A stretch of 64,000 bases of DNA from Anagrus nilaparvatae. Its lineage: Eukaryota > Arthropoda > Insecta > Hymenoptera > Mymaridae. The stretch is taken from NCBI GenBank assembly GCA_022575985.1, contig JAKSXM010000007.1:28212501-28276500 (forward strand), given 5' to 3'. The translations under genes were made by a program, and so were the position numbers. Of this stretch, positions 14,101 through 26,300 are shown one piece after another (within the stretch, counting starts at the first letter, position 1; every line of letters begins with the position of its first letter). A model generated the notes under the pieces. That model was not told where the DNA came from, did no database searches, and was given only the letters and a program-made list of their open reading frames with translations.

Positions 14101-17100
14101 TTTTTTTTGTTGCAAGCCTTTTAAATAATGAGCGTTGACATCATGCAAAATTTTATAAATGCTTATTATTATTATTATTGAATAGTCCTGAAAAAATAAA
14201 TGTTAAGAGATATTGTGCAGAAATTTAAAAAAGAAACATTTTCTTTTTTTAAATTTATGCAATTTATTTTATTGTAATGTAGAAGTATATTAAAATAAAG
14301 TGTCTGTTGTATATTGTGAAGCACAGGAAATGAAAAGCTTCTGCGTTATGTAACACGTATCGATTGTTTTTCCTTTTGTAAAGAAAGAAAATTATTTTTT
14401 ATGATTTTCACAAATAAACAGTTTTTCTTTTTAGGGGGAGTCAAATGAAATTTATTATTTTTGTTTGGACAATCACTAGTATTTCTTAAACTTGTAAAGC
14501 GAGTCAGTGAGAATCGCAATTTTATCGGATATTGGGCTTTGGAAACCAAATTTTATATGCATAGTTGATCCTAATTCCAGTAGGATTCACTGAGTTTTAA
14601 ATCTTTTAACCAATAAGTTTTTTATATTTATATGAAATAGGGTTGTGCGCATTGTAGAAAGTAACTTCCTTCTATTAACAAAAAAATTAGAACATTTTCG
14701 AAAAATTAGTAAATTTTCAAAAGAAAATTTGTAAATATTCGGAAAAAATCATAAATTTACAAAAAATAGTTTTTGATAAATATTTTTGAATTTGCAAATT
14801 TTTTCGTAAATTCACAAAAAAAAATGTAGGATTCTCGAATTTTTTGATAATTTACTAAATTTAGTAAATTTACTAATTCGAAAAAATTCTATTTTTTTTG
14901 TTAATCCAAGGAAGTTACTTTTTATAGTGCGGTTATTAAAAATATCGACTACTTAATCAGAAAATTTAAGAAATTTAATTTATTTTTTTATTTTAAGCTC
15001 GAACTTTTGGTTAACCGCACTCCCTCGATACAAATAATTTGCCTGCATTTTAATGGGATCCAATTAAAAAAAAATCTCAAACAACACTAAAAAATCTTTT
15101 TGAGAGTCTATCACATATCAGATGAAATTACTCTTATATGCAGAAAAAATGATAAAAAAGGTAAGTTATTGAAAAATTTCTCGAATTGTACATAAATAGG
15201 AAAAAAGTAAATAAAAAAAAAACTATCGAAATGTTATGGACATTTTGATATCTCTATTACAAGAACTGACTGTTTAAAAACACGACGTTCGAAAAAAACT
15301 AAAAAAAATGTCAATTTCATAGAAGTTAATTTAAAGAATATTTTGGACGTTTTTAATAAAATAAAAAACTGGCATTTTTGAATTATTTAAAACGAAACTT
15401 CATGATTAGTAATAGTATAGCTTTGATCAGGAAAAAAAAATTAAAAGCCAAGTATAAATGGACTTTTCAATCCTCTCTCTCTCTCTCTCTTTCTCTGAGT
15501 CAGAAAAAAGCTCTAGCTTTCCAGGTCCACTCTTTATATACTTCGACGTCTGTTGGTACAGATAGAGAGTTAGGTAATACCATTGACGATCCACAGGTAC
15601 ACAAAATTCTCTTGGAGAGATCAAGTATATTACTTTTCTATATACCTAGGAAAAAAAAGGATGGTTCGTTAACCTGTCTACTGCATTTATACTGGCACGA
15701 AACTTGGATATGGAGAAAATTAAAAAAAAAAAAAAGAAATAAAACAGAGAGCATATTATTATTTGAAGGACGAGTAGTATAAATTTTATTAATCCTCTCT
15801 CCCTCTCAAGATGTTTTTTATATGCTATTTATAATTTTTAAATTTTTTAAATATTCATAAAATATACATTTTTTACGAATATAATAACGTTCATCGATTG
15901 ATCGTTTTTAACGAAAAAAAAAGAAGAAATGCTGCATTTTAACTTTTTTAAGCTTATATATAAAAAAAAGAGAGAGAGAGAGAATATATATATATATCGT
16001 TATAAATGCAGCCAGATATTTTTCTATTACAAAAAAAAGGTTTATTTTTTTTATTTTGGCTTTCATTTTTATAGGTAAAAGAAAATATATATAAATGCAC
16101 GTACCTATAAAAAAAAAAGTTCGACTCTGATGCGCTTTACAGTTAATTTCTTATCGATCTATATATAATAAAAACGAACGCTTTTTTTTTTAAATATGAT
16201 ATATACGGGGGTAAAATTACCAGGGTGTACTCTCTCTCACATAGTCGCGAAATAAAAGGCGGCTTGAGAAGAAAAAAAAATTGTGGAATGACCGTAGGAG
16301 AGGTAGATGCAAAAAAAAAGAAAAAGAAAAAAAAATATCCCTCAACGTTAAAGCTTATAATAAATGCTTCGGAATAGAGGAAAAGGGCTATAGAGAAAAG
16401 GTTTTTTTTATCCTTTCTTTTACAATATACGTAAATACACAGACACACTAGTTGGATTTTTGTCGAAAAATATGATGGGTAAATGCCAATATATATACGC
16501 AATATTCTAAATATGAAGTACTACTGACGAATAAAAAGCTTCGATTTATTATAGATTTTGGGCGAGCTTTTTTTTATATATTTATACACACACATATATA
16601 CAGAAAAGACTTTATTTTCTAAAATGTACTTATGTTTTGGTATACTTTTAAAGGATTTATATTATCGACAAAATATGTACTTTACTGTTTTTTGACTTGA
16701 ACTTGGCTTTACTCTAAAAGACGAAGTAAGCATTCAATTTAGAAAAAATTTTTTTTACTAATTAAATTTAATAAATTAAATATAGAAAACATGTGTTTAT
16801 GAAAACTTTTATACGCCAGAAGAAAAAAAAGAATTAAGTGGTTTAAAGATAAAAAAATCTAGTTTTTTTTGCAGGAATAGAAGAGAATAAAAACTTTATT
16901 TTGCATGTGTGTGTGTGTGTATTGGATACGTGAAAAAAATGTAAAATTTATTAATCGAAGGTTTTATTAATTTTTTTTTATTCATAAAGTAGCTTCCAGG
17001 GTATTATATGCTTGGGGAAAAAAAAGAAAATTTTTCATATTTATAGAGAACCGCAAAACATTTATTATTATTATTATTATTATTTAGAATTTAAATTTAA

Positions 17101-20100
17101 TTATAAAATTTATTATTTATCTTGTCAATTTTATTCTCTATAAAAGTTTTCGTACTGAATTCTCTCTTCATGTCACTCAACCATTAATTTTAGAAACAAC
17201 TTTATAAATAGTCTTGTTGCGTTCAATAACAGAATTTTGTTTTCCTTTTTTTAACCTAACTTTTTGTTACTATGGTTATAAGTTAATATTTTATATGTAT
17301 TGGCGATACATATAAACAGAAGCTCATGTCATATAATAAAGCTCTGTACAAGTAGGAACTCGAAGAGGAGTGTCAATCGGTTTGAAACTTTTGGTTTAGC
17401 TTATGGATATCATTTAAACATTTAATAAGCTCTCTGTTCAACACCAAAAATTTTTAGGCTAATTTTTTTTCAAGCCCAAAATTATATATTCATAAAGCAT
17501 TCTTTTAAGTTAACGAGATTTTTAAAGCATGCTTTTATTCAAAGGTCTTTTTGGGATTTAATTCTCCTAATTCGTTTTGTTATTTCCTGAAATTGTTTAT
17601 ATAATTTAGTTGCATTCCAATAATTTTTGAATGCATTTTACAATATTGACCTATAAAGTCAAAAATATTTAGATGATTTTTAATTTATTGAAACTCTTTA
17701 AAAATAATTTTAATCATCCTAATAAAATTAAAAAAGAGCATTCTAAACTTCCATTGGTATTTCAAAGTTCAAAATTTTAAATCGAAATTTAACAATTTAC
17801 ATAACAATGAAATATTTAGTGATTCACCAGAGTACATTAGGTCGGCTCATCAGAAAATACCTACTGTATCTTATTAAAAGACTATTTAGCTTTTTCAAGA
17901 TTAAGAACCAATCCTATGTACTTTGGCAAAACATTAAATATTACATTGTTAACGTATTGACACATGGATCTTAATCAATAAATTTTCTATATTTATTCAT
18001 ATTCTCAATATGGATACCCTGGAAATCTGAAAATCAAGGGGCGAGGAGTCAAAAGCACCCGATTTGAGGGGGGGGGGAGTCAAATGAGACTTGGAATAAT
18101 TTCAACTATAGACTTGTAATAATTTAGGTTAAGGAATTTAGAATATTTTCGATTTAGGGACCTAGAATAATACGCATTTAGGAAATCAGAATAGTTTGGG
18201 TTTTGAATCTTAAAATCTAGTAAAGGTGATAATTACAAATAGTCCTGTCGCCAGCAATGCTATTTAATGCCCTAAAACCCTAAAATACCATAAAAGCTCC
18301 ATGAAAAAAAATGGGTGGTATTTATGTTTTTTGACCCGCTAAATACGAATCCGGGGCCTATTTTGCAAAATTGACCACGACAGGACTAAAATTAAAAAAA
18401 TAGTTTTTTTAGTTTAAATTTTTAAAAATTTAGATATGATAGTCAAGCGGTATATCTCAAGAGTAAAAAAATAGTAAAATTCTCTCTGAATAAAATTATT
18501 AATTAAAGAAATGCATATTAGGCGTGCCTGCATATACTGATAAAAAAAGGAAGATATTTTATAAATAAAAAAATTTTTCTATAAAATAAAGTTTATTTTT
18601 TTTCATGCTGGGAGTAAAAAATTTAATAATTACAGGATACATACACAAAGTTTTGGCATTCCGTCAGTTTTATATCCTGTATACATTTTTACCAATATAT
18701 TAAATATATATTTTCAGTCTTATATGTACTTGCGGTTATTTATTTATTTTTTTTTTATAAAACATGTATATTATATATATATACTTTTTTTTGTTGCAAA
18801 AACTCATCATCTCACCCTCTCGTTCTACACATACGCAGTACTTTTTTTTATAATATGCGATTTTTATTATGTATACTCAAAGCTATGAACCGTTATTTAA
18901 TGTAGAGCATTTTTTTCTTTTTTAATATTATATACGCTCATAATATAAAAACTTGAGCTAATCATTGCTTTCGTACTAATAATTTTAATCGGTATAAAAA
19001 CTATCGGCTACGTCTGACGATACGCGGACCCATACTACTTATTTTCTAGTTATTCGACTTTATCGATTTAACGATGTTAGGGTCTTACTGGAGAAAGTTT
19101 GACTGAGAAAATAATATTGTTGGAAAGATTTAAGCCGATTCTAGAGACTAACCGAATCTTAATCTGATAAGAGTCCCAAAAAGATTTTTGAATTAAATTC
19201 ATAGAAGTTAAATGAATAATATTTCGAGTTTAAAATAAAGAGTAAAAATAAAATAAAGATTATAGTCCATTGAATGTAAAATAGAGGGAGGTAATATCAA
19301 TAGACTCCCTTTTTCTCAATATACCGAGGACAAAAATCAATATGTGTAGCCATTCCTCTTTAATCTGCTTCGCGCAACCTATACATTTCTGTACACTTCT
19401 ATACTTAGTATCGGAGACCGCAAGAGAGACAAGAAAACTTTCTATACCTGATTGCTCTCTTCTCTTTTCTTCTTGTTTGCGATACTGATTAGTTACGATG
19501 TATCGATTGAATAATAATTCCGAGGACCGAAATATTGTCCCATCACCAATTTTCCTTAATTAGTTTTTTTTTCTTTCGCTGTTTTTTGAATTTTTCTAGC
19601 TTACTCTTAAGTGTCCATTAAGCTCAGACGATTGTTCAATAAAATGCTTTTTTATTGCTTGCTTTTATCTCGAATAAAATTTATATTTGACAACTAAATG
19701 AACGAATATCCTAGAAGTATCCTATGAATTACAATGAAACTTGCTAAATCATTCTTTATTAGAATAAAAACTACTTGTTTTGAAATATTTTTATTGACGC
19801 GCAAGTAGTAACAGACAGATACAGTCGGACAAGAAACTAACAAACTTGCTCTCACTGATAAGAGAAGAAAAGATATTTCACTATAATGGCTCAAAAGTCG
19901 CAAGAAAACTCAAACTTTTCTTTTTTTTACTGAACCCTTTATTACGTAACGAAATTTCTGATATTTCAATTTGGTGTATTTAAGATACTTAATTTGAAAA
20001 AAATAAGTTTGCTTTAATTTTCTGGCTTTTCTGAGGAATCCAAACATTAAGTTAGGATTTTTAGAAGCTGTATATGTTAGATGCATGCACTTTTTCCCTT

Positions 20101-20336
20101 AAGTTTATACAAGACTATTCATATGAGCACCAGAAAAAATTTTCGATACGCTAATTTCAAATTTTTAGGTCCCAACCACGAATAATTAATCCTAAGACCA
20201 AAAAAATTGTGTTTCGATCGATTTTGAGTTACTTTGACTCACTTCGTAAGAAACTTTTTTAATTGTCCTCAAAATGATAGATATATTTTTGAGGATGCTG
20301 AATAAAATACTTAGGATGAAATAATAAATAATAATA

Positions 20337-20386
<50 letters not shown>

Positions 20387-23300
20387 CTGAACTTAAAAAT
20401 TTATTAACTATTATTTTGAGAACAATTAGACATGTTTCTTATATAAAATATGTCAAAATTACCTTCAAAATTGACGTAAATATTTTTTTTTTTCGCATAA
20501 AAGATGTTTCGTGGTCAGGAGCTGAAAATTTGGTATCAGCGATTCCAGAAATCTTAACTCAGTAATATTTATGAGAATTAGATAAGTATATTATATGTTA
20601 CATGTAGTAGAACCGAAAAAGGGAGCGACAGATTTCCGTAAGTAGCATTGGAAAAAGCTTTTCGGGACAGGAAGCTAAATACTGTTCAGCGACCTCAAAA
20701 ACCTGGGCGCTCAAAAGCTTATTGCCTATCATATTGACGACAATTAAAAAATTTTTGTTTATGCCAAAATCGAGCGAAAAATAAAGATTTTTGATATTAT
20801 GGATAATTATTCGGGGTCAGTGAATCGAATGACTTAGCTATCTCATATGCATACCCTTGCACAAACGTTAGAAATAAAGTGCATAGATCTAACATACACG
20901 CGGTTGCTGTACTATTTCATTCGATAACAGAAATTTTATTGCTCTTCTGTTTTTTAGCTACTAAAAGTTCATAAATTTAAAAATATTGACACAAATATGA
21001 ACTAGCTAGCATAATCAAAAATCAATTAGGTAGGTTTTTCTATTAAAATGAAATTCAAAGAGTTTAAATACATTGATAGAAATATATTATCATTGGAAAT
21101 TTCCTTTTTTTATTAGAGATAGAGAAAAAGTATAGTAAAAGTAACATATTATTTAACGAAACGAGCTTAACTTTATTTATTTTTTCTTTTTCTTCAACAT
21201 CAGATACTATCTACCGGAATCGATATTTGTTGCACTCTTTTTCTAGTAAATGTGAAGGAATGTTAGGTTATGTTTACACTGTTTACACTAAAATTCAATA
21301 TCTTACGTTTGTTACGCTATGTAAAGAAAATATCATTAGCTAATATTATTTGAATGCATTGAACTTTATGTAAATGGGATGAAATTTATTTCTATGATTA
21401 GGTAACAAGGAACTTAATTCCTTGCATTTTGTTAGTACCCAAATAAAAATCAAAGGGATAATCACGATATTTTATAATTGTATAGAAAGTTAAATTTTTT
21501 CCAGTGTACGTGTTAAGATTTGCTACTATACTTAAAAAAGATTTTATTTTATTCGATACCGAGGCCAGGGTCTATTTTATACTAATATAGGTGCAAAAAA
21601 ATTTAACGATTAAAATTTCCAACTCTCAACCAACTGAAAACTTCAAATGGATTTGCAACAAGATAACTCTTTGCAACTCCATTTCAAGTTTTGAGTTGGT
21701 TGAGGGTTAAAAATTTTCCTGTCTTTTCAGCAAAATATCAAAAAAGTTGTTTTAAAATTTCTTTAATTAAATAAGCCATTATACGAAGGTGCATTAGAAT
21801 ATTTTATAAATAACGATAAATCGAGTACAATGTCTTAGATAAATTAAAAATAACATTTTTTTCGTACATCTTACTCGGTACTTGTAAGCACTGAACTATC
21901 CAACTATGAAGAAAAATATATAAACCGTAGTATCAGCATTCTCCTTCGAATATCCGTGTGTGCAAATAATATTTTCTATAAATTTAATGGACCGAGTAAA
22001 GGAAATTTTTCGATTTTACAAGAAATCATTAAATCCCATTAAAAAACTGTTAGAAAACAAATAATGAAATATAAAACTTTTTTACAGATTTTTAAATATT
22101 CTTTAAACCGCAAGGGGAGCCTTTTTTCGTTTTTTCGAATACAGAAGAGTTTTTTATTTTTTAAAAGTACCTTTTTTATCAAATAAAAGTTAGTTTCTCT
22201 TCCTAAACACTACATGAAATAACAGGTTCATTATCGAGAAATTGATCCTATTAAATAAAAAAGAAAAACTATGTTGTCAATCGTCTAAACTTACTTTTTT
22301 TTTCTTTTTATATCAAAGGTAGGTACTTTTCTCCTTTTTTTTTATTTATTTTCTCACGTTATTTACTAAAAAACTACTTTTATCAAAATAACTTTTTTAC
22401 TTTAATACCCGACACTTGTTTTTCAATTAAAATACTAAATTCCATTAGATTTCTACATATAATCGTTATCTGATTTTTTTATTTTTAAATAATCACGAAA
22501 ATTCCCTCAACAATCATTTTTAACAAGTTTATAACTTTAAACATTTTATTGCAATATGCTCGCTTAATAGACGTCTTAATTCACTAAAAAAGTGCATCTT
22601 TGAAATACCAAACTAACTTTTCAAAGTTAGAAAGCAGTTTTATTGTAAACTTTTTTTCATACTGCAGTCAAATATTGCAGACGTAACATTTTTGCAAAAA
22701 TATAAAATTATATAAATAAAAAATATCTATAGTTTTAGTGAGCACATAACAAACACGAGTGTCCAATACAACTACCAAGTATGTCAAACACCAGAATAGA
22801 CTGAATTATAAGATAAAAGTAAACTTTCAAAATTTGTATGACAAAAATTTATATCCGCGCAATAATATGCTTAATCTTGTACGAAAAGTTAACTGAAAAT
22901 ATAATCACTGCTCAACAGCTAGTAATTGTTAAAGACGATTTATTAAAAAAAGATAAGATAAGATAAAGTCTTTTACAAAAGTGGATACATTACAATAAGT
23001 TGCAAAGCGCCTTTACATAAAGTTATAACTAATTTTTAATAGTTTCACTGTAAAAAGTAACTTTCTTATATTAACAAAAAAATTAGAACATTTTCGAAAA
23101 ATTAGTAAATTTGTAAATATTCGAAAAAAATCGTATTTTTACTAAACTTAGTATATTATCGAAAAATTCGAGTATTCTCGATTTTTTTTGTGAATTCGCA
23201 AGAAAAATAAATTGATAATTTACAATTTTTTTTCGAAAATTTAAAAAAATAGTTGTAAATTTCCGAAAAATAGTTGTGAATTTACAAAATAAAATCACAA

Positions 23301-26300
23301 AATAAAATCGAGAATTCTCAAATTTTTCGATAATATACTAAATTTAGTAAATTTACGATTTTTATCGAGTATTTACAAAATTTTTTGAAAATTCACTAAT
23401 TTTTCGAAAAACTGTTAGTTTTTTTGTAAATCTAAGAAAGTTACTTTTTACAGGCTTCGAACTAACTTACTTCCAAAGTAAAAAAATACCTCCTAGGTTG
23501 TGAACTTGAATCTTGTCTTAAATTTAGAAACGCCATTACTCATTTTAAAAAACCGTCTTTTGACTTCATAAATATTGAAATTTTAGCAATAAAAATTTTC
23601 GATTAGAGCTAATAAATTTTTGTTTATTTTACTTGAGAGAAAATTTTTACTGCAAAATCGGCGAATAAAAGTATTTCATTCATGTTTTACATAAAAGAAC
23701 TGTTGTTGAACGCAAAAAGTGGTTTGATTTATATTAAATAGTAGGAGTGTGCTGTTACTCGTTTTTTCAGTCTCGGATTTTTTCAAGTAAAACTGAGAAC
23801 TCTTAGAAGTCCGCAGGTACGGTTTTGAATCGAAAATTTCCCTGGTCTGCGATTCTATAAATATATATGGGTGGTTTTCACTGTAACGATATATTTTTTT
23901 ATTGTTTACGGCACAACACTAATTTTATTTTTTTTTAATTTTTTTTGTATTTTAATGTTTATCAATGTCCAAAAACCTAAAATTTTCAGTGGTACTGCTA
24001 CAAATGTAAAAATAAATTCTACGTGTTATTCTTATGGGAATTTTTTATTTATGCAGACGGTGGCGTCATGGACGGTTGCGACATTTTGATTGTATTATTG
24101 AAATAACTTTGTATTGAAGCCATCAAATTTTCTCAAACTCTGGGTATCTTATTTTTCCATCAAAACACATAACTGAACAAGATATATTAAGTAATATATG
24201 ACATACACTTGGAGAAAACGACATGGACGGTGGCGACATTTTTTTTTTGTAAAAGCGTTTTAAAATTTTAATAGGTTTAATTTTCATAGTTAAAGCTTTT
24301 ATATTTAAAATTTTAAGTTTTCCACGGTTCATATATGAGTAGTTCAGTAAAAAAAAAAATACAACAGTGCTTTTAAGTGCATACATATAGAGTGCGCTCC
24401 AATAAAAGATGGGAAGCTTAAAAATAGCTAAAACCGGGGGACAGACTTATATGCGACGATACGCTAAGAGGATTGCATGAAAATTTGTTTCGTTGAAAAA
24501 ATTGAGTTTTTGGGACCTAAATACGTCATATGCATCCTACAGAAAAATTTAAGTTCAAATTTTAAGCCGTTTGTTAATACTCAAAGTTTACAGTTAAGCA
24601 AAAGGACAGCAGACGGTAGCGACAATTTGAACACATATGCTCCAGAAATTTTTTTTATTAAGTTACCAATATATGCATAGTAGGTTGTGACTTTAAAAAA
24701 ATATTATTTATGAACTTTTTAGAAGAAAAAAAAGTGTAAAAGAGCTTTAGTTTCGGATATAAATGGAGGGGACACTATGTATACCGTTCCTGCGAAAACC
24801 ACCCATATATATTTTTAATTTTTTTAATAATTATAGGTGATAAATTAATGTTTTCTTAAAATAGGCATGTTTTGTTTCTTTATTAGTTTTTTCTTTTTAA
24901 GCGCAAAACAAAAAAATTTCTAAATCAAAACCGTACTTGCAGACCTTTGAAACTTTTCGGATTTATACGAACCCCGACCCGACCCGAAAAAATTATCGTT
25001 GTTTCAAATCCGTTACCCTAAAATTCGGGTAACCATATACCCCTATTACATAGAACCGGCAATTTTTCTGGTTTTCTATTTAATTAAATAACGCAATATA
25101 TGCTATTAACCGTGGCAACACACGGCGGTAAAAGGGGAGAAACCTTTTATCCCCTTTCAAAATTTAAAAAAATGTAAATTTTATATCTTTAAATTTGGGA
25201 AAAAATTCGAACTTTTCCCACTCGAATAGCCAACACTTACAATTAGTTCTTACTCTAAAAATAAAAAAAAATTAATCGGTTTATGCGTGAATTTTAATAA
25301 GAATCGCTAATAATAATATGGATCACAGAATAAAATAAATAGCCTACACAAGTTTCTCTATATATTATAAAGTTATAACCGCTGCCGCCGCTGTCGAATG
25401 ACACCTTTGGGCCAATCTGACACTTTTGAGCCACTCTGATACTTTTGGGCCACTCTGACCTTTTGGGCCACTCTGATACTTTTGGGCCATTCTGACACTT
25501 TTGGGCCAATCTGACACTTTTGGGCCAATCTGACACTTTTGGGCCAATCTAACACTTTTGAGCCATTCTGATTTTTTTGGGCCATTCTGACTACAATATG
25601 GTACTATTGAGCAAAACCGGACCTTGTGGGTGTAAGTGAAACTTATGGGGTATAATAAAATTTTCCATTTCCTTAGTTATTGACACTTTTGGGCTAATTT
25701 GATACTTTTGGGCCAATAAGATACTACTGGGCAAAAACGGCCCTTGTGGGTCTAAGTGATTTTATTTTTTTTTAATTGAAAGTAATTATTAAAATTGTAT
25801 TTAAAATTTTACATTTGTTGTTCTCATAATCTCATGACTAACCCACTTTTTCAATCACTCTACGAGGGTTGGCACGCGAAGTGCGCAGGGGGCGGAGCCC
25901 CCTAGTAATACATAATTATGAAACAAATTATGAAAAAAAAAGGTAAACAAAAAAATTATAAAAGAATTCAAGATTATTCCGAAAAAAGAAGGTCATCTGT
26001 ATGATGTATCGGCGCATGCATTGTGAATATTAATGAAGTTTTGACTAAATAAAATTTTGTTGCCCTTATAATTTAATTAAAACAAGTTAAAATAAAATAA
26101 TATTGACAGAAAAATAAATCTAGTTTTACTCAACAAGTATAAATTTAAAATTTCTTTGTGAAACTTAAAAAATTTTAAACTTTTGATCTTTCAATAATTT
26201 GAAAAACATTTCAAGATTTAACCGGCGCGACACGTGTGAATCTGCACACCAATTCCGATCCAGCGCATTTTTTTCTGTGTCACGGGTATTAATAATTAAC

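Noticed and set aside
15378..15782. 134-aa plus-strand ORF
   Set aside because: Contains microsatellite-derived Ser/Leu repeats and lysine runs from A tracts; no recognisable family.
19445..19490. 37-nt minus-strand segment ending CAG|GTATAG as another onecut exon
   Set aside because: Poor polypyrimidine tract and purine-repeat composition; not frame neutral.
25294..25585. Three overlapping minus-strand ORFs rich in WPKS/GPKV repeats
   Set aside because: Products of a 19-bp tandem repeat read in all frames.
25400..25589. CRISPR-like array
   Set aside because: Units are contiguous 19-bp repeats without spacers, in a eukaryotic intron.
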